DNA of 64,000 nt from Thiothrix sp. UBA5583. GTDB taxonomy: Bacteria > Pseudomonadota > Gammaproteobacteria > Thiotrichales > Thiotrichaceae. Below are positions 7,320 through 16,192 of this stretch, piece after piece (positions within the stretch are counted from its first letter, which is position 1; each line of letters opens with the position of its first letter). The DNA lies in NCBI GenBank assembly GCA_002425225.1, contig DILV01000016.1, positions 62,001 through 126,000 of the forward strand. The letters are read 5' to 3'. The notes below the pieces were generated by a model. That model saw nothing but the letters and a program-made list of their open reading frames with translations. It ran no database searches and had not been told where the DNA came from. A program made the translations under genes and the position numbers.

Positions 7320-10037
7320 ATGCCAACCAACGATGCCATCCTCAGCAACAGCCCCTACCTGCAATTCCAGTTCGGGCGGCACCCGGCATGGCAAGCTGCG
7401 AATGAAACCAGCCAGCCCTATGCTGACGGCGAACTGGTGGCAAACATCGTGGCAGAAATCCTCGCCCAGTCTGATTACGACAGCGTATTGCGCAGCGCCC
7501 GCATGATCCGCAACCGTGAAATGGTGCGTATTGCCCAGCGCGACCTGACCGGTATGGCGGAACTTACCGAAACCTTGCGTACCACCTCAGACCTTGCTGA
7601 TGGTCTGGTGGAAGCGGCCTACCAGTGGAGCTACGCCGAACTCAGCGCCAAACACGGCATCCCGCGCAGCCGCAGCGGTGAACAGCAGCAGATGGTGATC
7701 ATCGGCATGGGCAAGCTGGGTGGGCAGGAACTCAACTTTTCCTCTGACATCGACATGATTTTCGCCTTCCCCGAGGCGGGTGCGACGGATGGCAAGCGTG
7801 ATCTCGACAATCAGACTTTTTTCACCCGCGTCGGGCAACGCATGATTGCCATTCTCGGGCAAACAACCGCCGACGGCATTGTGTACCGGGTGGATATGCG
7901 CTTGCGTCCTTTCGGTGAAGTCGGTGCACTGGCACTGTCATTTGATGCGATGGAACACTACTACGAAACCCACGGGCGCGAATGGGAGCGCTACGCCCTG
8001 ATCAAGGCGCGGGTGATGGCAGGCGACAAAACCAACGGTGCGGAACTGATGACGCGGTTGCGCCCGTTCGTGTTTCGTCGTTACCTCGACTACGGTTCGG
8101 TCGAACAGTTGCGCGACATGAAAGCGATGATCAACCGCGAAGCCGAACGCAGGGGCAAGTATCAGGATGTGAAACTCGGCACGGGTGGTATCCGCGAAAT
8201 CGAATTCACGGCACAACTATTTCAGCTCATGCGCGGTGGGCGCATCCCCGAACTGCGTTGTCGCAGCCTGTTACCGACGCTGGATGTATTGCTGGCACAG
8301 CAACTGCTCAGTGCGGAAGAATTCGCGTTATTACGCAGCGCCTACCATTTCCTGCGTCGCACTGAAAACCGCCTGCAAATGTGGAATGACGAACAAACCC
8401 ATTCCCTGCCCGTCACGCCGGAACGTCAGCTTTATCTGGCGCAATCACTGGGTTTTGCCGACTGGGAGAGTTTCTACGCGGAACTCAACCGTCATCAGAT
8501 GGGGGTGGCAGACATTTTCCAGCGCATGTTCGCCCTCGATACCCATAGCAAGGGCAGCCAGCCGCTGCCGGAACACCCCGCGATTCAGGAATTGCTCAAC
8601 AGCCGCCTTTACAACACCCTTACCGATACCGGGCGCAGCCGCCTCAACCGCTTGCTGCCTGCGCTGCTGGATGCCTGCAATGCGCTGGCAGATACCGAAC
8701 AGGCGCTGCAACGCTGCCTGCGGATTGTGCAGAAAATTGCCCCGCGTTCCGGTTACATTGCCATGCTTGCTGATAACCCCGGTGCGCTGGAACAATTCGT
8801 GCGGCTGGTAAATGACAGCCTGTGGGTTACTACCCAGTTGACCGACCACCCCATCCTGCTCGACCAGTTGCTGGATGCTCGCCAGCTCTACACCCCGCTG
8901 GATCGCCAGCAACTCGGTGATGCCCTGCGGCTGGAACTGGAACGGGTCGACCAAGGCGATACCGAACAGGTGATGGAACGCTTGCGCCAGTTCAAGCAGG
9001 CGCAAGTGTTGCGGGTGGCGGCTGCCGACATTACGGGCGTGTTGCCGCTGATGAAGGTTTCTGACCAGTTGACCTGGATTGCCGAAGCGGTGCTGGAAGA
9101 AACCCAGCGGCATGTGTGGGACACGATGGCGCTGCAAACCGGCGTACCAACTTATCTTGCCCCCCCTCCTGCTCCCCTTGCAGGCGAAGGGCTGGTGATG
9201 GGGGGAAATGACGAAGCCATTCTGCAAGAGGCCGGTTTTGCCATCATCGGCTACGGCAAACTGGGCGGGCTGGAACTCGGCTATGGCTCGGATCTGGACA
9301 TCATCTTCCTGCACGACAGCCACGGGCAGGCGCAACAAACCAACGGCAAAAAAGTGCTGGAAAATGCGGTGTTCTACGCGCGTTTTGCCCAGAAAATCAT
9401 TCACACCCTGACCACCTTTACCTCGGCAGGGCGTTTATACGAAACCGACACGCGCCTGCGCCCAAGCGGTGCATCCGGCTTGCTGGTCAGCAGCCTGAAT
9501 GCCTTCCGCACTTATCAGCAGGAAAAAGCCTGGGTGTGGGAACATCAGGCGTTGCTGCGGGCGCGGGTCATTACCGGCTCAGCGGCGTTACGCGCTGGTT
9601 TCGATGCCATCCGCCGCGAAGTGCTGTGCCGCCCGCGTGATACCGCCGAATTGCGCAAGGAAGTCATCACCATGCGCCAGAAAATGTGGGAAAGCCTCGG
9701 CAGCAAAAGCGAATCTGTTTTCAATCTGAAAAAAGACCCCGGCGGCATTACCGATATTGAATTCATGGTGCAGTTCCTGATCCTTGCCCATGCCCATGAA
9801 CACCCGGAACTGGTGGTGTGGAGCGACAATATCCGCCAACTGGAATCCTTGCAGCAAGTGGGTATCCTCAGTGTTGAACAGGCGGATACGCTGGCAGATG
9901 CTTATCGCACCTTGCGTGACCGCATCCACGAACTTTCCTTGCAGGAACAGGATGCCAAGGTGGAAGCCAGCCAGTTTGCCCGCGAGCGCGAGTATGTGCG
10001 GCAAATGTGGGTGGAACTGGTGGAAAGCGGCAAATAG
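7320..10037 (+). CDS. glnE: Bifunctional glutamine synthetase adenylyltransferase/deadenylase
   Basis: 905 residues from the ATG at 7320, chosen because it lies just after the promoter; an upstream in-frame ATG would precede the -10 box. Two nucleotidyltransferase domains are present: IGMGKLGGQELNFSSDIDM near residue 135 (deadenylylation half) and IGYGKLGGLELGYGSDLDI near residue 645 (adenylylation half). GlnE adds or removes AMP on glutamine synthetase in response to PII. The protein is somewhat shorter at the N-terminus than the E. coli enzyme. Just before the second domain, residues about 614-629 are encoded by an extra palindromic repeat (9160-9205) inserted without breaking the frame. 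Confidence 0.95.
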   Translation: MPTNDAILSNSPYLQFQFGRHPAWQAANETSQPYADGELVANIVAEILAQSDYDSVLRSARMIRNREMVRIAQRDLTGMAELTETLRTTSDLADGLVEAAYQWSYAELSAKHGIPRSRSGEQQQMVIIGMGKLGGQELNFSSDIDMIFAFPEAGATDGKRDLDNQTFFTRVGQRMIAILGQTTADGIVYRVDMRLRPFGEVGALALSFDAMEHYYETHGREWERYALIKARVMAGDKTNGAELMTRLRPFVFRRYLDYGSVEQLRDMKAMINREAERRGKYQDVKLGTGGIREIEFTAQLFQLMRGGRIPELRCRSLLPTLDVLLAQQLLSAEEFALLRSAYHFLRRTENRLQMWNDEQTHSLPVTPERQLYLAQSLGFADWESFYAELNRHQMGVADIFQRMFALDTHSKGSQPLPEHPAIQELLNSRLYNTLTDTGRSRLNRLLPALLDACNALADTEQALQRCLRIVQKIAPRSGYIAMLADNPGALEQFVRLVNDSLWVTTQLTDHPILLDQLLDARQLYTPLDRQQLGDALRLELERVDQGDTEQVMERLRQFKQAQVLRVAAADITGVLPLMKVSDQLTWIAEAVLEETQRHVWDTMALQTGVPTYLAPPPAPLAGEGLVMGGNDEAILQEAGFAIIGYGKLGGLELGYGSDLDIIFLHDSHGQAQQTNGKKVLENAVFYARFAQKIIHTLTTFTSAGRLYETDTRLRPSGASGLLVSSLNAFRTYQQEKAWVWEHQALLRARVITGSAALRAGFDAIRREVLCRPRDTAELRKEVITMRQKMWESLGSKSESVFNLKKDPGGITDIEFMVQFLILAHAHEHPELVVWSDNIRQLESLQQVGILSVEQADTLADAYRTLRDRIHELSLQEQDAKVEASQFAREREYVRQMWVELVESGK
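9160..9205 (+). repeat. Palindromic C/G-rich repeat inserted in frame inside glnE
   Basis: The stretch starts with a run of seven C and ends with a run of six G, with an inner CCCTT/AAGGG pair, giving an imperfect inverted repeat. It contains CCCCTCCT and CTCCCCTTG, also found (reverse strand) in the intergenic palindrome at 51937-51975. It encodes an Ala/Pro/Gly-rich peptide just before the second catalytic domain, where E. coli GlnE as I recall it is shorter. Confidence 0.6.
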
Positions 10038-10118
10038 CCGCCGCTTGTCCTGCAACTTGCTGACCAGACAGCCTTTTTCAGTAGAATTGCAGGCATTGAC
10101 CCAACTTCGTGAAACGGT

Positions 10119-10754
10119 ATGCGTATTGGTGTATTTCTGTTGTTATGTGTATGCGGCTTCGCCATGTTGCCTGCCAGTGCGGAAATTTACCGCTGGGTAG
10201 ATGCCGAAGGGCGAGTGATGTATGGCGATGAGCCGCCCGCCAAAAGCAAGGCCAAGCCCATTACCCTGCCAACCCTGACAGTAGCAGATGGTTTCGTGCC
10301 GCAAAAACCCGCGCAAACCGAACCAGCCAAACAGGATGACGCTGCCTACAGTGATTTCAGGATCGAATCGCCTGCCAGCGGTGAAACCATCCGTGCCAAT
10401 GACGGCAACCTGACCGTCAGCATTGCCCTGAAACCGAAACTCAAGGAAGGCGACAGCGTTGCGCTGTATGTGGACAGCAAACAAACCGCTGCTGGTTCTA
10501 GCCTGAGCTTTCCGCTGAGCGAACTTGAGCGGGGGGAACACACCGTGTTCGCTGTGTTGAGCGATGCCAAGGGCAATATTATCCAGAATACCGAAACGGT
10601 TACGTTCAACCTGCAAAAAGGTTCGCAGGAAACCGGCGATAGCAAGGAACTCAGCAACACCGATACCCAGAAAAACCTGCAAGACAACATGTACGGTAGT
10701 TCTACCAAAGCGATGCCATCCACCTTTACTTTCCCCAGCTTGCCCAAGCCGTAA
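10119..10754 (+). CDS. DUF4124 domain-containing exported protein
   Basis: 211 residues. A signal peptide of about 21 residues ends at PASA, followed by EIYRWVDAEGRVMYGDEPP, the hallmark of DUF4124 (aromatic-rich, with a short Asp-Glu-Pro-Pro end). The remaining two thirds resemble an Ig-like or beta-sandwich segment (IESPASGETI, LTVSIALKPKLKEGDSVALYV). Function is unknown; the protein is probably periplasmic. It follows glnE by about 80 bases and may share its transcript. Confidence 0.8.
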   Translation: MRIGVFLLLCVCGFAMLPASAEIYRWVDAEGRVMYGDEPPAKSKAKPITLPTLTVADGFVPQKPAQTEPAKQDDAAYSDFRIESPASGETIRANDGNLTVSIALKPKLKEGDSVALYVDSKQTAAGSSLSFPLSELERGEHTVFAVLSDAKGNIIQNTETVTFNLQKGSQETGDSKELSNTDTQKNLQDNMYGSSTKAMPSTFTFPSLPKP

Positions 10755-10778
10755 GGGTGCTGCTAACGTCGGTGCGGC

Positions 10779-12038
10779 TTAACAGTTAGCCTGAAGGCGA
10801 CGAATTTCCCGGATAAAATGATCCAGCGTCATCAGCCCCCCTTGTTGTGCTGGTGTGTAAGTTGCGTGAATGGCTTGCGGGATAACCAGTTGCAACTGAT
10901 GGGAACGCATTTCCTCGGTCTGGGCAAGGCTGATGGCGGGTTCAAGCGTGACCAGATGCTTGACGGAAATCCGTGCTGCTTCTGACAATACCTGCCGCCA
11001 GCGGTCTTTGCAGGTGGTTTTTGCACCAAGAATACGCAGGTTTTGTGTCGGGAAAACCGGGTTGTGGTAACTGCCGAAGTCCGGGAACAGAAAATCGGGT
11101 TTTGCGTTGTTTTCCGTCACCCTCCCTTTGCCGCGTCCTTGTTCAAAGTGCAAACCATGCAGGCGGAACAGCGTATCCAGATGCCCTTCAAACGCATGGC
11201 CTACCCGTGATTTGCGGCGGTTCTGCACGCTCAGGGAAAAAGCGATGAAAGCATCCACGTCATCGCCATGCTCGCCGAAACCTTCCCGCAGGCGTTGCTG
11301 GACAAAATAACGCTCAAAAATACGGAACAGTTTTTCTTCGCGCTCCATCCATGCCAGCAGGGTTGCATCAGCTTCTGCAACCGCATCCACCTCGTTTTCC
11401 AGTGACTGGCGGGCAAACGCAGAAAACCGGGCAGTCGCGGGGAAACCGTTGTACCCAAACGCTGCCAGCAACCTTGCCAGCCATTCATCATCATCCGGTT
11501 CTGCCCGGAACGCTTCGATCCCCAGATCTTCCAGCAACAGGCGCAGTGGTAACAACAGCCCGGATTTGCTGATGTTACCGGCATTGAAGCCTTTTTCCCT
11601 GACGTTATCAATGCCAAACAGGGCGCGAAGCTGCAATTCCAGGCTACTGTTTGCCGGGGTAAACGCCAGCAGCAGGGAGTTGTCCCGCAGTTTGGCAATC
11701 AGGAAAAAGTCACCCGGATTCAGCAGTTCAGTCACCGGGTTGGACTTGTAGTAAAGGCGGTATTCAGGGCTGCGGTGAGGCTGGTTTTCGCGGCAGTCAT
11801 ACCATGTCACTGCATCCTCAAACATTTCCGGGGTGTCATGTTCGTCTTTCAGGTAAACCATCCGGGCATTGAACACCCGTTTCTCCAATTTTGCGGGTTC
11901 ACCCAGATACTGCTTGAAGCCGACGGATGGCAGCCCACCGATCTCATGCTGGTTGGAGCGCTTGGGGTCGGCATCCACCGCACTGAGGTACTTGGCGGCA
12001 ACCCCTTCACAATAATCGCTGACTTGTTTAGCTGGCAT
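10779..12038 (-). CDS. Type II restriction endonuclease, EcoRII family
   Basis: 419 residues, close to the 404 of EcoRII. The C-terminal catalytic domain is clear: RRKSRVGHAFEGHLDTLF, then KPDFLFPDFGSYH with the catalytic Asp, and ILGAKTTCKDRWRQVLSEA with the PD-(D/E)XK lysine in AKTTCK. The N-terminal 200 residues would be the effector DNA-binding domain of EcoRII, so the protein appears intact. EcoRII cuts before CCWGG. The matching cytosine methyltransferase (Dcm/M.EcoRII type) is 1.4 kb away. The exact site is inferred from family and partner. Confidence 0.88.
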   Translation of the reverse strand: MPAKQVSDYCEGVAAKYLSAVDADPKRSNQHEIGGLPSVGFKQYLGEPAKLEKRVFNARMVYLKDEHDTPEMFEDAVTWYDCRENQPHRSPEYRLYYKSNPVTELLNPGDFFLIAKLRDNSLLLAFTPANSSLELQLRALFGIDNVREKGFNAGNISKSGLLLPLRLLLEDLGIEAFRAEPDDDEWLARLLAAFGYNGFPATARFSAFARQSLENEVDAVAEADATLLAWMEREEKLFRIFERYFVQQRLREGFGEHGDDVDAFIAFSLSVQNRRKSRVGHAFEGHLDTLFRLHGLHFEQGRGKGRVTENNAKPDFLFPDFGSYHNPVFPTQNLRILGAKTTCKDRWRQVLSEAARISVKHLVTLEPAISLAQTEEMRSHQLQLVIPQAIHATYTPAQQGGLMTLDHFIREIRRLQANC

Positions 12039-12123
12039 TTGGCTTTAAACCCTGAAATTTCATATACGAACAAACGATTAACTTTTATACTCTGCTATGA
12101 AGAGGCAACAAAAAGGAAGAAGC

Positions 12124-12735
12124 ATGGCAGGGCAATCACAGGCTGATCAAACTCTTGATCTGGTTTTTGATCAACTTGGTTTACAAGGCAGACCGCCACA
12201 TGAAAAATATGCTGCCATCGAAAATATTATCTTGCAGTTACAGCAAATTAACCAAGAAACACCTATCAACATAAAAACAACAGGTAGCATCAGCGAAAAA
12301 TTGTGCAAGTTTGGCATTCCATCTTCGCTGGAAGAACAGCAACGTGCATTTGGCAAAAATTGGGAATGGGTGGGGGACATGCTATTACCTGGACATCCCT
12401 ATGATATTGCGGTTTCAGTAAAGAGCTTCAAAGCCAAGGAGAGGCTTCTTGCAAGCGGTACAGGCAGCTTGCTTACTCCGACTATTGGATGGGGGCTGTT
12501 TGATGATCCATCCGAATGGTCTGAAGTACGGACAAGAGCATATTTGTATCGAGGATTTATTGCCATTTATATGCCACAAAGAACTTTGGAGGTTGTTTCA
12601 AGAAATTCCATTACTGTCAAAAATATCAACGACAGAGCCTTGTTACGTAGTTTGGCGGACTTTCCATCTGATCTTGAGAATGCCATTTTTTCCGATCAGC
12701 GTCTGTCAGGAAGGCTGGATGTCAGGAAGTTGTAG
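12124..12735 (+). CDS. Putative restriction endonuclease-like protein
   Basis: 203 residues from the ATG at 12124, chosen because AAGGAAG lies just upstream; an in-frame ATG at 12097 has no such site. The central GDMLLPGHPYDIAVSVKSF followed by KAKERLLASGTGSLLTPT has an Asp and a following Ser-X-Lys, the arrangement seen in PD-(D/E)XK nucleases of the Ecl18kI/NgoMIV type. The gene is clearly more AT-rich than the housekeeping genes. It runs opposite to its neighbours inside the R-M island and overlaps the vsr 3' end by 14 bases. No methyltransferase is obviously its own. The nuclease call is inference. Confidence 0.5.
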   Translation: MAGQSQADQTLDLVFDQLGLQGRPPHEKYAAIENIILQLQQINQETPINIKTTGSISEKLCKFGIPSSLEEQQRAFGKNWEWVGDMLLPGHPYDIAVSVKSFKAKERLLASGTGSLLTPTIGWGLFDDPSEWSEVRTRAYLYRGFIAIYMPQRTLEVVSRNSITVKNINDRALLRSLADFPSDLENAIFSDQRLSGRLDVRKL

Positions 12736-13186
12736 ATGTAGGTACTTCCATAAAACATCTTCCAGAGAGAATCCAGTCTGACAGGCAGTCAATCAACACA
12801 TTAATGATGTCAGAACGTCTATAGCGGACGGAACATTCCCAAATAATTCCTACTCGCCACCCAGACTCTTCCAGTTGAGTCCTAACTTGTTTGTCTCGCA
12901 ACCGGTTTCCCTCAATTTTGTTGAGCCAGAACTCCGTTCTGGTCTGTGGAACCTTGAAGTATTTGCACCCTTCATGACCGTGCCAGAAACAGCCGTGGAT
13001 GAAGACAACCGCCTTGTACTTCGGGAAAACCAGATCAGGCTTGCCGGGAAGGTCTTTGGCATGAAGCCGGTAGCGGAAGCCCCGCTTGTGCAGGGCTTTA
13101 CGGATCAGCATTTCGGGTTTGGTATCCTTGCCCCGGATGCCAGACATCATCCGGCTGCGGGTGGCAGGATCAACAATATCCGTCAT
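12722..13186 (-). CDS. vsr: Very short patch repair endonuclease
   Basis: 154 residues. It shows the Vsr signature SRMMSGIRGKDTKPEMLIRKA near the start, PGKPDLVFPKYKAVVFIHG with the catalytic Asp, and CFWHGHEGC with catalytic His and zinc-binding Cys residues. Vsr nicks beside the T of T:G mismatches that arise when 5-methylcytosine deaminates, so it protects the Dcm-type sites. It is placed downstream of the dcm-like gene on the same strand, its usual company. Its ATG abuts the TGA of the preceding small ORF. Confidence 0.95.
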   Translation of the reverse strand: MTDIVDPATRSRMMSGIRGKDTKPEMLIRKALHKRGFRYRLHAKDLPGKPDLVFPKYKAVVFIHGCFWHGHEGCKYFKVPQTRTEFWLNKIEGNRLRDKQVRTQLEESGWRVGIIWECSVRYRRSDIINVLIDCLSDWILSGRCFMEVPTSTTS

Positions 13187-13495
13187 TCAGTGCTGCCGAA
13201 CCCACTCATCCTTGTCTTCATCCCATGTATATCCCTGATAGTTAAACCAAGCTGTTATGCCGATGTCATAGGTTTCTGATTCGCCAATGCTGTTGAACAT
13301 GTCTTCGTAAATGGCTGAAACCTTGGCGCAGGCCGTATCATCCAGCGCCCGTTGCCCAGTTCCGGCCTCTACCTGATCTGCCGGATTATCTTCTGGGTGA
13401 ATGTAGAACCCCAGCTCCAGCATGGCATCCCACCATGCCCGTACACCGGTTGCTGTTTTAGCCGTAAATTCGGGAATCATCTCTGCTGACAACAT
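13187..13495 (-). CDS. Small unknown protein between the Dcm-type methylase and vsr
   Basis: 102 residues, not recognised. The ATG at 13495 is supported by AAGGAAG seven bases upstream. It starts inside the last 38 bases of the methyltransferase gene and its stop abuts the vsr start, so all three are probably translated from one message. It is acidic and aromatic ([44 protein letters not shown]) with no membrane segment. A role as an accessory or inhibitor in the R-M system is only a guess from position. Confidence 0.65.
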   Translation of the reverse strand: MLSAEMIPEFTAKTATGVRAWWDAMLELGFYIHPEDNPADQVEAGTGQRALDDTACAKVSAIYEDMFNSIGESETYDIGITAWFNYQGYTWDEDKDEWVRQH

Positions 13496-14792
13496 ATTCT
13501 GCTTCCTTTCCAATATAGGTGAAATTGTCATCCTGATTTGTCCACATATCGGCAATCAGGGGCTTGTTGGTTTGTTGCATTATCCAGGGTTTCATGATGC
13601 GGGCAACCTCGAGGAAGACAGGCATCACCACTGAGTTGCCGAACTGCTTGTATGCCCGCGTATCCGACACCGGAATGCGGAAATCGTCCGGGTAGCCCAT
13701 CAGCCGCGCACACTCTCGCGGAGTCAGGCGGCGCGGGTTTTTGCCGTTGCCCTGCCAGACCAGTATTTCCGAACCATCCTTGTAATAGCGTGCGGAAAGC
13801 GTGCGGGCTACGCTGTCGGTATATACCAGCCCGAAACCAAAACCGTTGCCTTTGGCCTTGTGCTTGTCGGCGTAGTCTTGCAGGTATTTCCACAGGTTGG
13901 GGGTTAAGGTGTACTTGTCCTGCACCTTGCGGTTGGCGTGGTCGAAATAGCGGCCTTCATCGTGTTCCAGCACGGGTTCGCTGCCATCCACACGATGCAG
14001 GATGTTGCCCATCGTGATGCGACCCTTGCCCGGCAGTTGTAGCGCATCCCAGCTAAAGCCGGTGGGTTCGCGGAATCCGACAATGACCGTGCGTTCGCGG
14101 TGCTGGGGTGTCCAGTGCTGCCCGTCAATGGTTGTCCAGTGAACCTGATAACCCAGTTCCTCGCGCAATGTATGCAGGATCACCCGAAAGGTCTGCCCCT
14201 TGTCATGCGATTGCAGGTTCTTGACGTTTTCCAGCAAGAATGCACCGGGGCGTTTAGCCTTGATGATGCGTGCCACGTCGAAAAACAGCGTTCCCTGCGT
14301 TTCGTCCTCGAAACCGTGCGCTCGTCCGAGGGCATTTTTCTTGGAAACACCCGCAATTGAAAATGGCTGGCAGGGGAAACCAGCAAGCAAAACATCATGT
14401 GCCGGAATGTCGTCAGCCGAGACAGCGGTAATATCCCCGGCGATGTGTTGCCCGTCGGCAAAATTGGCATGATAGGTACGCTGGGCATAAGCATCCCATT
14501 CACTGGTGAACACGCAGCGCCCACCATTCAGTTCAAATGCCTTGCGGATGCCGCCAATCCCGGCAAACAGGTCAATGAAGGTGAAATCTCCTTGCCCAGC
14601 CTGTTTGCCAAACGGCATCAGCATCTGTTGCAGGCCGTGCAAAACATAAGGTTTGGGTTCTGTTTCACCCTTTGCCCAGCGCCCAATCGTGCTGGGGTTC
14701 ACACCCAGTTCCTTGGCTATCTCGGAATGCGTGAAATACTGTTCTGCTTCTTCAAGACACCTTAAAACAGCAGACTTCCTTGTATCGTACAT
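13458..14792 (-). CDS. dcm: DNA (cytosine-5-)-methyltransferase, Dcm/M.EcoRII type, with N-terminal HTH
   Basis: 444 residues. Residues about 20-50 ([20 protein letters not shown]) form a helix-turn-helix. The methylase core follows: motif [17 protein letters not shown], motif [10 protein letters not shown] with the catalytic Cys, motif [10 protein letters not shown], motif VIII QHRER and motif X KQFGNSVV. Enzymes of this type methylate the inner C of CCWGG, matching the EcoRII-type nuclease and Vsr nearby. The ATG at 14792 has GGAGAG upstream. In relatives such as M.SsoII the N-terminal HTH represses the methylase's own promoter; an inverted repeat around the promoter here fits that. Confidence 0.92.
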   Translation of the reverse strand: MYDTRKSAVLRCLEEAEQYFTHSEIAKELGVNPSTIGRWAKGETEPKPYVLHGLQQMLMPFGKQAGQGDFTFIDLFAGIGGIRKAFELNGGRCVFTSEWDAYAQRTYHANFADGQHIAGDITAVSADDIPAHDVLLAGFPCQPFSIAGVSKKNALGRAHGFEDETQGTLFFDVARIIKAKRPGAFLLENVKNLQSHDKGQTFRVILHTLREELGYQVHWTTIDGQHWTPQHRERTVIVGFREPTGFSWDALQLPGKGRITMGNILHRVDGSEPVLEHDEGRYFDHANRKVQDKYTLTPNLWKYLQDYADKHKAKGNGFGFGLVYTDSVARTLSARYYKDGSEILVWQGNGKNPRRLTPRECARLMGYPDDFRIPVSDTRAYKQFGNSVVMPVFLEVARIMKPWIMQQTNKPLIADMWTNQDDNFTYIGKEAEYVVSRDDSRIYG

Positions 14793-14804
14793 GAGACTCT
14801 CCAC

Positions 14805-14848
14805 GGGAAACTTTTTTGCATTTTATGATTATAGTTTCCCTTTGACAA
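14805..14848 (-). promoter_or_regulatory. Promoter and candidate self-operator of the Dcm-type methylase
   Basis: Reading the minus strand, TTGTCA (14843-14848) and TAAAAT (14820-14825) are 17 bases apart, a good sigma-70 promoter. A perfect 7-bp inverted repeat, GGGAAAC at 14805-14811 and GTTTCCC at 14834-14840 on the plus strand, brackets the -10 box and the likely start site. A repressor bound there would block initiation. The encoded methylase carries an HTH and is the obvious candidate. Confidence 0.6.
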
Positions 14849-14883
14849 TCCATTATTCGTTTTTTGTTCGTTACTTGCTGATG

Positions 14884-16152
14884 TCAGGCAAACTTGAATG
14901 TTTGTTGCACTGGCATTCCAGCCGGTAACACTTCATTTCCGCTACACAGTCGGTTCAGAAAATCCACCACTGACAAACCCAGTTCATAGGCCATGTTGGC
15001 AGGCACAGCATTACCAATCTGTTTGTATTGCGAAGTCAATGCGCCTTTGAATTGCCAGTCATCCGGGAAGGTCTGGATACGGGCATATTCGCGCACAGTG
15101 AACGGGCGGGTTTCTTCCGGGTGGCAGCGTTCGGTCTGTTTTTGTGCGGGTGCGCAGGTCAGGGTTAGGCAGGGTTCGTCCCAATGCATCCGCCGTGCCA
15201 TCCCGGTTTTGCCGCCGCCCAAATAGAAACTTTGCAGCATGTAAGCCTTTTGCACATCTTCCGGTAGGTCGCGCCAGTAGCCACCGGGCGGCACTTGTGC
15301 CATGACAGCAGCTTTTTTGGCAGGGTAGGTTTGCCCGGCTGAAACAGGCGCATCGCAGGGGAACAGTTCACCAGCTTTCAGGGCATCTTGCAGTGTGTAG
15401 ATTTTCTGGTAGGGACGAGGCCAGCGGAATTGCACTTTTTCGGCAAGATCATTGCGGATGCCAACCAGCAGCAGGCGTTCACGTTTTTGTGGTACGCGGT
15501 AGAAAATAGCTTTCATCAGGTGTGGCTCAATCAGTGTGTAGCCTAATTCGTCGATGACGGAACGGATATTTTCCAGCGTTTTGCCGTCGTCATGATTGAG
15601 TAATCCGCGCACGTTTTCTGCCATGAACAGCTTGGGGTTGGTTTCCTTGACAGCGCGGGCGAACTCGAAAAACAGTGTGCCACGGGCATCTTCAAAGCCC
15701 ATTTTTTTGCCTGCATAACTGAATGCCTGACAAGGAAAACCACCTGTCACCACATCAATTTGGTCATGGTATGGAGTGAAGTCCAGCTTGCCAATATCAC
15801 CACATTGCACATTCCAGTGGGGGCGGTTGGCTTTTAGGGTGGCGCAGGCATCCTTGTCAATCTCGTTGAGCAGCACCGTTTCCAGCCCTGCTTTTTCCAG
15901 CCCGATAGCCAAGCCACCCGCACCTGCGAACAGTTCGATGGTTTTGTAAGTGTGGTCAGGGGTGATATGGGGGCGGTTGGAATCATCGAAGATGAAGTGC
16001 AGTTCCTCAAACTGTCGCAGTTGCTCTTTCTGGTAATAGCGATAGTTGTTCATGGGGTTGCGGGTTGGGCGCAGCTTCCCACTGTTGTCCCAGCGACGTA
16101 GCGTTTCTTTGGATACACCCAGCATATCGGCAACTTGGGCAACAGAGTACAT
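14884..16152 (-). CDS. DNA (cytosine-5-)-methyltransferase fused to a MerR-type HTH
   Basis: 422 residues. The first 55 residues (SVAQVADMLGVSKETLRRWDNSGKL, then NYRYY) are a MerR-family winged HTH. The methylase domain starts near residue 70 with TIELFAGAGGLAIGLEKAG (motif I), then GGFPCQAFSYAGKK (motif IV), MAENVRGL (VI), VPQKRERLLLVG (VIII) and KQIGNAVP (X). It lies next to an Eco47II-type nuclease, so the pair probably recognises GGNCC; this specificity is inferred from the partner. The fused MerR-like domain may regulate the R-M genes. Confidence 0.88.
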   Translation of the reverse strand: MYSVAQVADMLGVSKETLRRWDNSGKLRPTRNPMNNYRYYQKEQLRQFEELHFIFDDSNRPHITPDHTYKTIELFAGAGGLAIGLEKAGLETVLLNEIDKDACATLKANRPHWNVQCGDIGKLDFTPYHDQIDVVTGGFPCQAFSYAGKKMGFEDARGTLFFEFARAVKETNPKLFMAENVRGLLNHDDGKTLENIRSVIDELGYTLIEPHLMKAIFYRVPQKRERLLLVGIRNDLAEKVQFRWPRPYQKIYTLQDALKAGELFPCDAPVSAGQTYPAKKAAVMAQVPPGGYWRDLPEDVQKAYMLQSFYLGGGKTGMARRMHWDEPCLTLTCAPAQKQTERCHPEETRPFTVREYARIQTFPDDWQFKGALTSQYKQIGNAVPANMAYELGLSVVDFLNRLCSGNEVLPAGMPVQQTFKFA

Positions 16153-16153
16153 A

Positions 16154-16192
16154 TATAACCTTCTATAACCTTACACATGGTTACTGATTATA
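16154..16192 (-). promoter_or_regulatory. Promoter region with repeated TATAACCTT sites before the MerR-fused methylase
   Basis: Minus-strand TATAAT (16187-16192) lies about 35 bases before the ATG at 16152. Between them are two direct copies of TATAACCTT (plus strand, 16154-16162 and 16164-16172) and an inverted GGTTA (16179-16183). Sites downstream of the -10 suit a repressor, possibly the enzyme's own MerR-type domain. No convincing -35 box is seen. Confidence 0.4.

Noticed and set aside
8445..9404. 319-residue open frame on the minus strand
   Set aside because: Antisense to glnE, with no recognisable domain.
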